Shown here in pieces: positions 1 to 7,188 of a stretch of DNA of 19,159 nt. The DNA is from an uncultured Collinsella sp. (GTDB lineage Bacteria; Actinomycetota; Coriobacteriia; Coriobacteriales; Coriobacteriaceae). The translations under genes were made by a program, and so were the position numbers. Location of the stretch: the NCBI GenBank assembly GCA_900546825.1, contig UREE01000035.1, positions 1 through 19,159 on the forward strand, given 5' to 3'. How positions within the stretch are numbered: position 1 is the stretch's first letter; the number at the start of each line of letters is the position of its first letter. Below the pieces are notes generated by a model. That model saw only the letters and a list, made by a program, of their open reading frames with translations, was not told where the DNA came from and ran no database searches.

Positions 1-43
1 CCCGCCGTGGTCGCCCCTCTTTTTATCTTAGAAAGGCACCAAC

Positions 44-277
44 ATGAACGAAGAACTCACTCAGCAGATCTGCGATTTTGCCAAGTCCGCTTACAACTAT
101 GACGGCGATGTGACCCCCGAGACGACGTTTGAGACCCTGGGCAAGGGATCGATGAAGATGATCGCGCTGACCTCCATGATCGAGAACGAGCTCGATGCCG
201 AGGTTCCCGTTCGCGAGGTCATGGTCATGAAGACCGTCGGCGAGCTTATCGAGCGCACTGCCGAAGAGATGGAGTAG
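44..277 (+). CDS. Acyl-carrier-protein-like protein with atypical attachment motif
   Basis: This 77-residue acidic protein has the size and helical pattern of an acyl carrier protein. Such proteins carry an acyl group as a thioester on a 4'-phosphopantetheine arm. The likely attachment serine is Ser36 in LGKGSMKM. The canonical motif is DSL, so the residue before Ser is Gly and the one after is Met, which is unusual. The following helix (ALTSMIENELDAEVP) and the closing TVGELI helix match the ACP fold. The start is ATG with AGAAAGG about 7 nt upstream. It ends 5 bp before the phosphotransacylase gene, so the two are surely co-transcribed. That suggests a dedicated carrier for this acyl-phosphate pathway rather than the general fatty-acid ACP (inference). 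It could also be a D-alanyl-carrier-like or polyketide-type carrier. The upstream partner gene lies outside the window. Confidence 0.8.
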   Translation: MNEELTQQICDFAKSAYNYDGDVTPETTFETLGKGSMKMIALTSMIENELDAEVPVREVMVMKTVGELIERTAEEME

Positions 278-282
278 CTGCC

Positions 283-1290
283 ATGGACCTGATGCAGACC
301 CTGCGCGAGCAGGCTGCCGCCAAGCCTATGCGCGTTGCTTTTCCCGAGGGCGAAAACGAGACCATGATGCAGGCGGTCGCAAAGATTGCCGCCGAGCATC
401 TTGCCGATTGCGTGCTGGTTGGCGACGGCGGTAAGCTCAAGGAGCTTGCCGATGAGCGCGGCATCTCCCTTGACGGCATCGAGATTGTCGATGTGACCGA
501 CGAGGAGGCGAACGCCGCTTGTTGCGAGCGCTACCTTTCGCATCCGGATTGCAAGTTTAAGCCCAAGGGCGCCGCGCGCCGTATGACGCGTCCGCTTGAG
601 CGTGCCCTGATTTTGCAGGTGCTCGGCGATGTCGACGTTATGTTCGCCGGTATCGATAACGCCACGGGCGATATTATCCTGGCGGGTCAGACCATCGTCG
701 GCCTTGCCGACGGGGTGGACACCGTGAGCTCGTGCGGTATCGCCGACATTCCCCACTGGAACGGCGGCGAAGGTGGCCTTTTGGCTTTTGGCGATTCTGC
801 CGTTTGCGTTGACCCCACGAGTGAGGAGCTTGCCTCGATCGCGATTTCGTCGAGCGAGACGGTACGCTCGCTGACCGGATGGGATATCCGTTGCGCGCTG
901 CTTTCGCATTCGACTGACGGTTCGATGGACAATGAGCTTGTCGACAAAGTGCGCCGTGCTCGCGAGATTGCCAACGATCGCCGTCCCGACCTTGCCATCG
1001 ACGGTGAGTTCCAGTTTGATTCGGCGATTAACCCCAAGGTTGCGGCCAAGAAGGTACATCGTGAGTCCGCTGTTGCGGGCCAAGCCAACGTGGTCATCTG
1101 GCCCGATATCAACGTGGGCAATATCGGCGTCAAGATTATCCAGAATCTGACCGGTGCCAATGCTTACGGCCCCATGCTTCAGGGCTTCAAGAGGATCGTG
1201 TGCGATTGCTCGCGCTCTGCACCCGTCGACGAGATCGTCGGCAACGTGGTGATGAGCTGCGTGCGCGCCCAGGCGCTTAAGGAGGCTTAA
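283..1290 (+). CDS. Phosphate acyltransferase (phosphotransacetylase/phosphotransbutyrylase family)
   Basis: A 335-residue enzyme of the family that exchanges CoA of an acyl-CoA for phosphate, giving an acyl phosphate. Family signs are VAFPEGE near residue 20, the GEFQFDSAINPKVAAKK block around residue 245, the PDINVGNIGVK block and GPMLQG near the C-terminus. The last three resemble acetate-type Pta more than classical butyrate-type Ptb. Length matches the stand-alone Pta/Ptb domain (about 330). The ATG is preceded by GGAG at about 9 nt. It lies between an ACP-like gene and a butyrate-kinase-family gene, so the acyl phosphate is presumably passed to that kinase. The acyl chain cannot be read from sequence: acetate, propionate, butyrate or a branched acid are possible, and acyl-ACP is a conceivable alternative donor. 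The family call is firm; the substrate is open. Confidence 0.88.
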   Translation: MDLMQTLREQAAAKPMRVAFPEGENETMMQAVAKIAAEHLADCVLVGDGGKLKELADERGISLDGIEIVDVTDEEANAACCERYLSHPDCKFKPKGAARRMTRPLERALILQVLGDVDVMFAGIDNATGDIILAGQTIVGLADGVDTVSSCGIADIPHWNGGEGGLLAFGDSAVCVDPTSEELASIAISSSETVRSLTGWDIRCALLSHSTDGSMDNELVDKVRRAREIANDRRPDLAIDGEFQFDSAINPKVAAKKVHRESAVAGQANVVIWPDINVGNIGVKIIQNLTGANAYGPMLQGFKRIVCDCSRSAPVDEIVGNVVMSCVRAQALKEA

Positions 1291-1293
1291 GAT

Positions 1294-2406
1294 ATGTCCG
1301 AAAATAAGACTCCCTGGCGCGTCCTGGTAATCAACCCGGGTTCCACTTCCACGAAGGTGGGCGTTTTTGAGGGTGATGAGTGCAAGCTCAGCAAGAACGT
1401 TGCGCACGATGCGAAAGACCTTGCCCAGTTCGACGGGGTTTCTGCTCAGATGCCGTACCGCTGCGATCTGATTCTTGGAGCACTGGGGGAGGCGGGCCTA
1501 AAGCTCGAGGACTTTGATGCATTTGTCGGTCGCGGCGGTGGCTTGCTTTCGCTGCCCGGCGGTACGTATGCCATCAATGAGATCATGCTCGAGCATGCCC
1601 GCGTCGGTGCGAACGGCATTCAGCACCCGGCGCAGCTGGGTCCCCAGATTGCCCATGAGTTCGCTTCAAAGACGGGCAAGCCCTCTTTTGTGGTGAATCC
1701 TCCCGATACCGACGAGCTGTGCGACCTCGCACGTATGACGGGCATTAAGGGCGTGTATCGAAACGTGCACCTGCACGCCCTTAATCTCAAAGAGACCGCC
1801 ATCCGCCATGCGGCAAAGCTCGGTCGCCCTTATGATGAGTGCAACTTCATCGTTTGCCATATCGGCGGCGGCATCTCTATCTCGGCACATCTTAAGGGCA
1901 AGATGGTGGACGGCAACGACATCGTCGGCGGCGAGGGCCCCATGGCACCGACGCGCTGCGGATCGGTTCCCGCGATCGAGGTCGCAAAGTACACCGCGGA
2001 ACACGGCCTTGATGTCGCCCGCGCCCATTGCATGAAGACCGGCGGTTTTGTCGATCTTTTGGGCACCTCCGATGCCATCGAGGTGTGCGAGCGTGCCGCT
2101 GCGGGCGATAAGGCCGCAGCTCGCGCCTGGGATGCAATGGTTTACCAAATCTGCAAGTGGATTGGCGAGATGGCTTGCGTGCTGAAGGGCGACGTCGACG
2201 GCATCTTGCTCGGAGGCGGCATGGTCCACAGCAAGGAGCTCGTTGCCTCGATTGAGGAGTGCTGCTCTTGGATCGCCCCCGTATCGGCTTATCCCGGCGA
2301 GTTTGAACTCGAGGCAATGGCGTCTGGCGCCTGCCGCGTGCTCGATGGTGTCGAGGAAGCGCTCGTGTACAGCGGAGAGCCCGTGTTCACCGGATTCAAC
2401 GACTGA
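1294..2406 (+). CDS. buk: Butyrate kinase family acyl kinase
   Basis: This 370-residue cytoplasmic kinase is of the ASKHA fold and transfers phosphate from an acyl phosphate to ADP, yielding a carboxylic acid and ATP. The N-terminal VLVINPGSTSTKVGVFE is the butyrate-kinase form of the phosphate-binding loop (acetate kinases have NAGSSS). VGRGGGLLSLPGGTY, HIGGGISISAH near residue 190 and a late GGGM motif near residue 310 complete the family pattern. Length is close to the usual 355. The start ATG has AAGGAGG at 8 nt and follows the phosphotransacylase stop by 3 bp. An intrinsic terminator lies directly after the gene. Members include branched-chain and isobutyrate kinases, so the exact acid is not determined. 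Pairing with a Pta-like rather than a clearly Ptb-like partner is slightly unusual. Confidence 0.88.
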   Translation: MSENKTPWRVLVINPGSTSTKVGVFEGDECKLSKNVAHDAKDLAQFDGVSAQMPYRCDLILGALGEAGLKLEDFDAFVGRGGGLLSLPGGTYAINEIMLEHARVGANGIQHPAQLGPQIAHEFASKTGKPSFVVNPPDTDELCDLARMTGIKGVYRNVHLHALNLKETAIRHAAKLGRPYDECNFIVCHIGGGISISAHLKGKMVDGNDIVGGEGPMAPTRCGSVPAIEVAKYTAEHGLDVARAHCMKTGGFVDLLGTSDAIEVCERAAAGDKAAARAWDAMVYQICKWIGEMACVLKGDVDGILLGGGMVHSKELVASIEECCSWIAPVSAYPGEFELEAMASGACRVLDGVEEALVYSGEPVFTGFND

Positions 2407-2419
2407 TAGTGCTGTGTTT

Positions 2420-2461
2420 GGGGCGGCCGATGATGACGTCCGGCCGCCCCGACCCTTTTTC
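2420..2461 (+). terminator. Intrinsic terminator after buk
   Basis: A perfect 10-bp GC stem (GGGGCGGCCG at 2420-2429 with CGGCCGCCCC at 2441-2450) and an 11-nt loop are followed by GACCCTTTTT. It sits only about 20 nt before the probable start of the MFS gene. There is no room for a promoter between them, so it may act as a partial terminator that lowers MFS expression relative to buk. Confidence 0.85.
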
Positions 2462-2479
2462 TAAGTGTAAGGATGGATC

Positions 2480-3679
2480 ATTGATAAAACCAAGATCAAG
2501 TACCTGGTGGGCATTTATGCTGCCGCCATGTGCATTATGGGCATGTTGGTGCCCGTCCCCATCGTGGCCTCTGTTGCGGCGGCATTTCCCAACGAAAACA
2601 TCGCTGCCGTCCAGATGATCATCGGCATCATCCCGTTGATGATGGCACTGTCCGCCATGCTCGTCTCTTCACAGCTTGCCTCTCGCGTGTCCAAGAAGAA
2701 GACGACGCTTGTCGGTCACGTTATCGTGATGCTGGCAGGCGCCTCGGTGCTGGTGTTCCACGACTCGCTCGGCCAGGTCTTAGCGGCTTCTGCTGTCATG
2801 GGCCTTGGTCTCGGCGCCGTGCAGAATTCAACGGACGCTCTTATCGCGGATTACTTTGGCGGAAAGCAGCGCTCGTTTGTCATGGGCATCTACTCCACTT
2901 TTGTTGCACTTGGCGGCATTATCTGGACGATGGTTTCCGGCATCTTGGGTTCTGCCGAGTGGTTCCACAGCTATGCGGCGTACTTCATCATGATCGTGTT
3001 TATTGTCATTGAGGCTGTTTGCCTTCCCGAGGGTCATCTTGAGCCCAGGCGCAAGGTCAACGTGTTCGCCAATATGCCTAAAGAGGTCGCGATTATCACG
3101 CTCATGAGCTTTGTGTTCGTACTCACGTTCCAGCTCTTCAGCTCTAACGTCTCGCTGCTTGTTGTGGGTCGCGGCTTTGGCGGTACCGTGGAGGCCGGTC
3201 TTGCCTCTACTGTTATGACCGTTGCTGGTATTGCGGCTGGTCTTTTGGTCGGTCCGCTGTTTGCCAAGTTTAAGAACCTGGCCATGCCGATCGCGTGGGG
3301 CGTGACGCTCATTGGCCTGGGCCTGACGCTGATTGCGCCCGCCTTTATGGTGCTGTGCGTTGCGGGCTTTGTCGTCGCGCTGGGCAAGGAGACCTACGTG
3401 CCGCTGGAGGGCAATTTTGCCGCCGGCAACTCTGCCCCCGAGGGACGTGCGTTTAACCTCGCCATTGGCATGGCGGGCATCAACTTTGGCATGGCACTGT
3501 CTCCCATTGTGTTTGAGGCCGTAACGTCGCCGTTTGGTGCAACGATTGACCAGAAGTTCATCGCCGGCATGATCGTCTGTGCGGCGTGTGTCGTCTTTGG
3601 CGCCATTAAGTATCGCAAGCTCACCCCGGCCCAGCTTGCCGAGGCCGAGAAGATGGCGGCCGGCGGCGAGGCAGAGTAG
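2480..3679 (+). CDS. Major facilitator superfamily transporter
   Basis: A hydrophobic protein of about 399 residues with roughly twelve membrane helices and the basic loop (RVSKKK) after helix 2 typical of MFS carriers. The substrate cannot be told. Start choice: the frame opens after a TAA at 2468-2470 and has no ATG, GTG or TTG before GTG 2507, which falls inside helix 1 and lacks a ribosome binding site. ATT at 2480 has AAGGA about 6 nt upstream and gives MIDKTKIKYLVGIY, a normal short charged N-terminus. I therefore prefer an ATT start; the alternative start is 2507. It follows the butyrate-kinase terminator closely, so it may export the acid product or take up its precursor (inference). 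A terminator follows the stop codon. Confidence 0.8.
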   Translation: MDKTKIKYLVGIYAAAMCIMGMLVPVPIVASVAAAFPNENIAAVQMIIGIIPLMMALSAMLVSSQLASRVSKKKTTLVGHVIVMLAGASVLVFHDSLGQVLAASAVMGLGLGAVQNSTDALIADYFGGKQRSFVMGIYSTFVALGGIIWTMVSGILGSAEWFHSYAAYFIMIVFIVIEAVCLPEGHLEPRRKVNVFANMPKEVAIITLMSFVFVLTFQLFSSNVSLLVVGRGFGGTVEAGLASTVMTVAGIAAGLLVGPLFAKFKNLAMPIAWGVTLIGLGLTLIAPAFMVLCVAGFVVALGKETYVPLEGNFAAGNSAPEGRAFNLAIGMAGINFGMALSPIVFEAVTSPFGATIDQKFIAGMIVCAACVVFGAIKYRKLTPAQLAEAEKMAAGGEAE

Positions 3680-3718
3680 CCGTTCTAGTAGTTGCTTTGC
3701 CGTACATCATGTTTTATC

Positions 3719-3752
3719 GGGGCCGCCGACATATGCCGGCGGCCCTCTTTCT
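3719..3752 (+). terminator. Probable intrinsic terminator after the MFS gene
   Basis: A 9-bp GC stem (GGGCCGCCG at 3720-3728 with CGGCGGCCC at 3737-3745) and an 8-nt loop are followed by the T-rich TCTTTCT. The T tract is interrupted, so termination may be moderate. Confidence 0.65.
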
Positions 3753-3779
3753 ATCAATGACTTTGAAAGGCTTACGGCT

Positions 3780-4250
3780 ATGAAGTTACCTGTCAGGCGC
3801 GTTATCGGTATTCTCAACGGCTTCTTTAACCCGCTATTGCTCTGCGCGTTTCTCCCCATCATCGAAGGGGCGCCTGGCTTGGATCTGACGAGCCCCACGG
3901 GCTTTTGGGGACAACTCATCGTGGCCACGGTAATCGCCGAGGTTCTGAGCGCACTCCCGATGTTTGGCAAAACGGTCGGTATGTGCCTGAACTTTTTTGG
4001 TTTTGAGCAGGGGAGTACATCGCACAAGATCGCCGGTACGGTCATCGGTGCCACGCTCCTTTTTATGGTGATCGGTTTTGGCGAGATTGCCTTCCGGGGA
4101 GGATTCGGAACGATTGAAGGCCGTACGTTCTTCGCGCGTTGGGCAGGCCTTGTCACAAAGGGATGGGCTTTTGTGGTTATCGCCGGCGTGCTGCTCGATC
4201 CCTTTACAGCGGCTCTCGGCCGCATGATAGCTCGCGAAGAGAAGAAATAG
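3780..4250 (+). CDS. Small integral membrane protein of unknown function
   Basis: I do not recognise this 156-residue protein. It has about four hydrophobic segments: residues 8-28, 44-66, about 84-104 and about 125-145. The N-terminus is basic (MKLPVRR) and the tail is charged (REEKK), consistent with cytoplasmic ends. There are no obvious catalytic or metal-binding motifs. The chosen ATG has GAAAGG about 9 nt upstream; an earlier in-frame start would run through the preceding MFS gene and its terminator. It is probably its own transcription unit, because a terminator precedes it and a large palindrome follows 11 bp after its stop. Its base composition is similar to its neighbours. Confidence 0.75.
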   Translation: MKLPVRRVIGILNGFFNPLLLCAFLPIIEGAPGLDLTSPTGFWGQLIVATVIAEVLSALPMFGKTVGMCLNFFGFEQGSTSHKIAGTVIGATLLFMVIGFGEIAFRGGFGTIEGRTFFARWAGLVTKGWAFVVIAGVLLDPFTAALGRMIAREEKK

Positions 4251-4261
4251 CTCCTCGCCTA

Positions 4262-4341
4262 TCGAATGCCGGCGGACGGGGTGCCGGGGCTGTAGTCTTC
4301 CGAGCGTTTACAGTCCCGTCGCTCCGTCCGCCGGCATTCGA
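4262..4341. repeat. Large perfect palindrome (80-nt hairpin)
   Basis: The arms at 4262-4279 and 4324-4341 are exact 18-bp reverse complements (TCGAATGCCGGCGGACGG on the left). The 44-nt centre holds a second stem, GGGCTGTA against TACAGTCC with one G-T pair. There is no T tract after it on the + strand, so it is not a simple intrinsic terminator for that strand. It could be a REP-like element, a cruciform or an RNA-stability hairpin for the preceding membrane-protein transcript. Confidence 0.75.
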
Positions 4342-4542
4342 CCGCAACATGTTGGTCAAGCATAATCTTTTGGATTCTTTTGGCGTGAGCGGCTTGGTTT
4401 TGGTAGGATTTGTCAGCGGCTTGACTAAGGGGGTTTTATAACTGCCATGCAGGTAGCCGTGTTGGTAATGTTTTACCGACTTGTCCAATGCCCCTCATTT
4501 TTAATGCGTCTGCAAAATGACCAATTGCTTTGACCTGCTGAA
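4342..4542. other. Gene-free stretch upstream of the nrd control region
   Basis: I see no credible gene. The stretch is AT-richer than its surroundings. Two small details stand out: AGCGGCTTG occurs twice, at 4388-4396 and 4415-4423, and TTGGTAATGTTTTACCGA forms an imperfect inverted repeat near 4460-4477. Either could be a regulator site upstream of nrdD, but I cannot assign one. Confidence 0.4.
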
Positions 4543-4590
4543 ACACTATATGTTGTGTTTGACCTAAAAAAAGAATACAGGATATAGATG
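4543..4590 (+). promoter_or_regulatory. Tandem NrdR boxes
   Basis: Box 1 (4543-4558, ACACTATATGTTGTGT) is a near-perfect palindrome matching the NrdR-box consensus ACACwATATaTwGTGT. Box 2 (4575-4590, ATACAGGATATAGATG) is a weaker match. Their starts are 32 bp apart, the three-helical-turn spacing known for NrdR, the ATP/dATP-sensing repressor of ribonucleotide reductase genes. They overlap the promoter of nrdD. Confidence 0.82.
4559..4588 (+). promoter_or_regulatory. Promoter of nrdD
   Basis: A -35 element TTGACC (4559-4564) and a -10 element TATAGA (4583-4588) are separated by 18 bp. The -35 lies in the gap between the NrdR boxes and the -10 inside box 2, so bound NrdR would block polymerase. 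Transcription would begin near 4595. Confidence 0.65.
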
Positions 4591-4594
4591 CGTC

Positions 4595-4815
4595 TTTGTC
4601 GTATGATAGATGGCGGACAGAGAACGAAGACCTTAATCGTCCCATTTGGACACGCCTTTGAGCCGCTTGATCGGCCGCGAGGATTGTCCGCATGAGGACC
4701 TATGGTTTATCGAGAACACAGATTGCGCGACGGCGCCGCAAGACAGGGGCAAGCCCTGCCGGGCATCGTTTGGCTCTGAAGCGCAATGAGGCTACGACCC
4801 GAAAGAGGCAAGAGG
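4595..4815 (+). other. Long nrdD 5' leader
   Basis: About 220 nt separate the inferred transcription start from the nrdD ATG. GCGGACA (4613-4619) can pair with TGTCCGC (4685-4691), and a few shorter hairpins are possible. I could not match it to a known riboswitch, and it has no convincing leader ORF. Confidence 0.4.
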
Positions 4816-7038
4816 ATGAAGATCATCAAGCGCAGCGGCACCGAGGTTGTCTTTGACATCGATAAGATCGTCAATGCCATCCGCGCCGCAAACTTGGAGG
4901 TCGAGGAGAGCTCTCGTCTAACCGACCGTCAGGTGGTTTATGCGGCACAAAACGTCGCCGAGGCATGTGAGAATGCCGGACACACCGTTTCGGTCGAGGA
5001 GATTCAGGATTTGGTCGAGGACGAGATTATGCGTCTCGACTGCTACGAGGTTGCCCGCCACTACATCATCTATCGCTATGTTCAGAGCCTGAAGCGCCAA
5101 AAGAACACGACCGATGACAAGATCCTGTCGTTGATCGAGTGCAACAACGAAGAGGTCAAGCAGGAGAACTCCAACAAGAACCCGACCGTCAACTCCGTTC
5201 AGCGCGACTACATGGCCGGCGAGATTTCCAAGGACCTGACCCAGCGCGTGCTGCTGCCCCAGGAGATCGTGGATGCCCATAATGAGGGCCTGATCCATTT
5301 CCACGATTCGGATTACTTTGCCCAGCACATGCACAACTGCGATCTGGTGAACCTGGAGGATATGCTCCAGAACGGCACTGTTATTTCGGGCACGCTGATC
5401 GAGAAGCCGCACAGCTTCTCGACCGCCTGCAACATCGCGACGCAGATCATCGCCCAGGTTGCTTCCTCCCAGTACGGCGGCCAGTCCATCTCGCTGACCC
5501 ATCTCGCCCCCTTTGTTGAGGTGAGTCGTCAAAAGATTCGCGGCGAGGTCGCCCGTGAGCTCGAGGAGCTCGGCGTTTCCGCATCCCCCGAAAAGGTCCG
5601 CGAGGTTGTTGAGGACCGTCTGCGCGATGAGATTCGTCGCGGCGTCCAGACGATTCAGTATCAGGTCGTGACCCTTATGACCACCAATGGCCAGGCGCCG
5701 TTCGTGACGGTCTTTATGTATCTCAATGAGGCCCGTACGCCCCAGGAGAAGCATGACCTTGCCATGATTGTGGAGGAGACGCTTCGCCAGCGCTACGAGG
5801 GCGTTAAGAACGAGGCCGGCGTTTGGATTACCCCGGCATTCCCCAAGCTTATCTATGTACTCGAGGACGATAACGTTCACGAGAATTCCCCGTACTTCTA
5901 CCTGACTCAGCTGGCTGCGAAGTGCACTGCCAAGCGCATGGTGCCCGACTACATCTCCGAGAAGAAGATGCGCGAGCTCAAGCTGTCGAAGGGCGAGACC
6001 GCGGGCAACGGCGACTGCTATACCTGCATGGGTTGCCGTAGCTTTCTGACGCCCGACCGCTCCGGTAACGGTTTTAACAACGTTGCCAACGCGCTGAACT
6101 ACGACCCGAACAAGCCCAAGTACTATGGTCGCTTTAACCAGGGCGTTGTGACCATCAACCTGCCTGATGTCGCACTGAGCTCGCATCAGGATATGGACAA
6201 GTTCTGGAAGATCTTCGATGAGCGCCTTGAGCTGTGCCACCGTGCCCTGCTGTGCCGTCATGAGCGCCTGATGGGTACGCTTTCGGATGCCGCACCGATT
6301 CTTTGGCAGTACGGTGCCCTCGCTCGTCTGAAGAAGGGCGAGACAATCGACAAGCTGCTCGTGGGCGGATACTCCACCATCAGCCTGGGCTATGCCGGCC
6401 TGTATGAGTGCGTCAAGTACATGACGGGCCACAGCCACACCGAGAAGGAGGGCACGCCCTTTGCCATGGCCGTCATGCAGCGCATGAACGACAAGTGCGC
6501 GGAGTGGAAGGCCGAAAGCGATATTGACTTCTCGCTGTACGGTACCCCGCTTGAGTCGACGACCTACAAGTTCGCCAAGTGCCTGCAGCGTCGTTTTGGC
6601 ATCATCCCGGGCGTGACGGACAAGGGCTACATCACCAACAGCTACCACGTCCACGTGTCCGAGGAGATCGACGCATTCGACAAGCTCAAGTTCGAGGGTA
6701 TGTTCCAGCAACTTTCGCCGGGCGGTGCCATCTCCTACGTCGAGGTTCCCAACATGCAGGACAACCTCAAGGCTGTCATCCGCGTGATGCAGTACATCTA
6801 CGACAACATCATGTACGCCGAGCTCAACACCAAGAGCGATTACTGCCAGGTGTGCGGCTACGACGGTGAGATCAAGATTGTCGAGGATGACGGCAAGCTG
6901 GTGTGGGAGTGCCCCAACTGCGGCAACCGCGATCAGGAGAAGATGAACGTCGCCCGTCGTACGTGCGGCTACATCGGTACCCAGTTCTGGAACCAGGGTC
7001 GAACCGAGGAGATCCGCGACCGCGTGCTGCATCTCTAA
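4816..7038 (+). CDS. nrdD: Anaerobic (class III) ribonucleoside-triphosphate reductase
   Basis: This 740-residue glycyl-radical enzyme makes deoxyribonucleotides from ribonucleoside triphosphates without oxygen. An ATP-cone allosteric domain occupies about residues 1-95 (MKIIKRSGTEVVFDIDKI, then DEIMRLDCYEVARHYIIYRY). The catalytic barrel follows. Near the end are a four-cysteine zinc site (CQVCGY and CPNCGN) and the glycyl-radical loop RRTCGYIG, with the radical expected on Gly718. The start at 4816 is chosen because AAAGAGG lies 7 nt upstream and the protein then begins exactly at the ATP cone; an upstream in-frame ATG at 4786 would add ten residues. Its activase nrdG follows after 427 bp. 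Regulation by NrdR is indicated by the tandem boxes upstream. Confident. Confidence 0.97.
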   Translation: MKIIKRSGTEVVFDIDKIVNAIRAANLEVEESSRLTDRQVVYAAQNVAEACENAGHTVSVEEIQDLVEDEIMRLDCYEVARHYIIYRYVQSLKRQKNTTDDKILSLIECNNEEVKQENSNKNPTVNSVQRDYMAGEISKDLTQRVLLPQEIVDAHNEGLIHFHDSDYFAQHMHNCDLVNLEDMLQNGTVISGTLIEKPHSFSTACNIATQIIAQVASSQYGGQSISLTHLAPFVEVSRQKIRGEVARELEELGVSASPEKVREVVEDRLRDEIRRGVQTIQYQVVTLMTTNGQAPFVTVFMYLNEARTPQEKHDLAMIVEETLRQRYEGVKNEAGVWITPAFPKLIYVLEDDNVHENSPYFYLTQLAAKCTAKRMVPDYISEKKMRELKLSKGETAGNGDCYTCMGCRSFLTPDRSGNGFNNVANALNYDPNKPKYYGRFNQGVVTINLPDVALSSHQDMDKFWKIFDERLELCHRALLCRHERLMGTLSDAAPILWQYGALARLKKGETIDKLLVGGYSTISLGYAGLYECVKYMTGHSHTEKEGTPFAMAVMQRMNDKCAEWKAESDIDFSLYGTPLESTTYKFAKCLQRRFGIIPGVTDKGYITNSYHVHVSEEIDAFDKLKFEGMFQQLSPGGAISYVEVPNMQDNLKAVIRVMQYIYDNIMYAELNTKSDYCQVCGYDGEIKIVEDDGKLVWECPNCGNRDQEKMNVARRTCGYIGTQFWNQGRTEEIRDRVLHL

Positions 7039-7049
7039 TACCGCTCCGG

Positions 7050-7188
7050 GGCTGAGCCGAGAGGGCCGCTTGGGCATTTGCTCGCTATTTCGGACAGTCC
7101 TGCGCAAGACGAAGGCCACATTAAGTGGCCTTCTTTGCGTGCGGAACTCATATCGAGCAAAAGCCCAAGCGGCCCTCTCGGCTCAGCC
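7050..7188. repeat. 139-nt composite palindrome after nrdD
   Basis: The outer arms at 7050-7075 and 7163-7188 are exact 26-bp reverse complements. After one A-A mismatch, 7077-7084 (TTTGCTCG) pairs with 7154-7161. An inner 9-bp hairpin lies at 7111-7133. Almost the whole segment can therefore fold into one long hairpin on either strand. It is far longer than a terminator needs. It may be a repeat element or a cruciform inserted between nrdD and nrdG. Confidence 0.85.
7111..7136 (+). terminator. Inner hairpin, possible nrdD terminator
   Basis: GAAGGCCAC (7111-7119) pairs perfectly with GTGGCCTTC (7125-7133) around a 5-nt ATTAA loop, followed by only TTT. It forms the tip of the larger palindrome. 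The T tract is short, so termination would be weak unless the outer stem helps. Confidence 0.45.

Noticed and set aside
1..47. 3' end of an upstream gene
   Set aside because: Frames ending at TAG 29-31 or at TGA 45-47 (an ATGA overlap with the ACP-like start) are both possible, but too few codons are present to decide.
97..1407. Long minus-strand open frame (436 codons)
   Set aside because: It lies opposite the ACP-like and phosphotransacylase genes, which have clear family motifs. It is a byproduct of GC-rich codon use.
4595..4815. Cobalamin riboswitch in the nrdD leader
   Set aside because: Such switches occur before some ribonucleotide reductase genes, but I see no B12-box-like core here.
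4918..7119. 733-codon minus-strand open frame
   Set aside because: It is antisense to nrdD, whose motifs are unmistakable; the translation looks like antisense of conserved codons.
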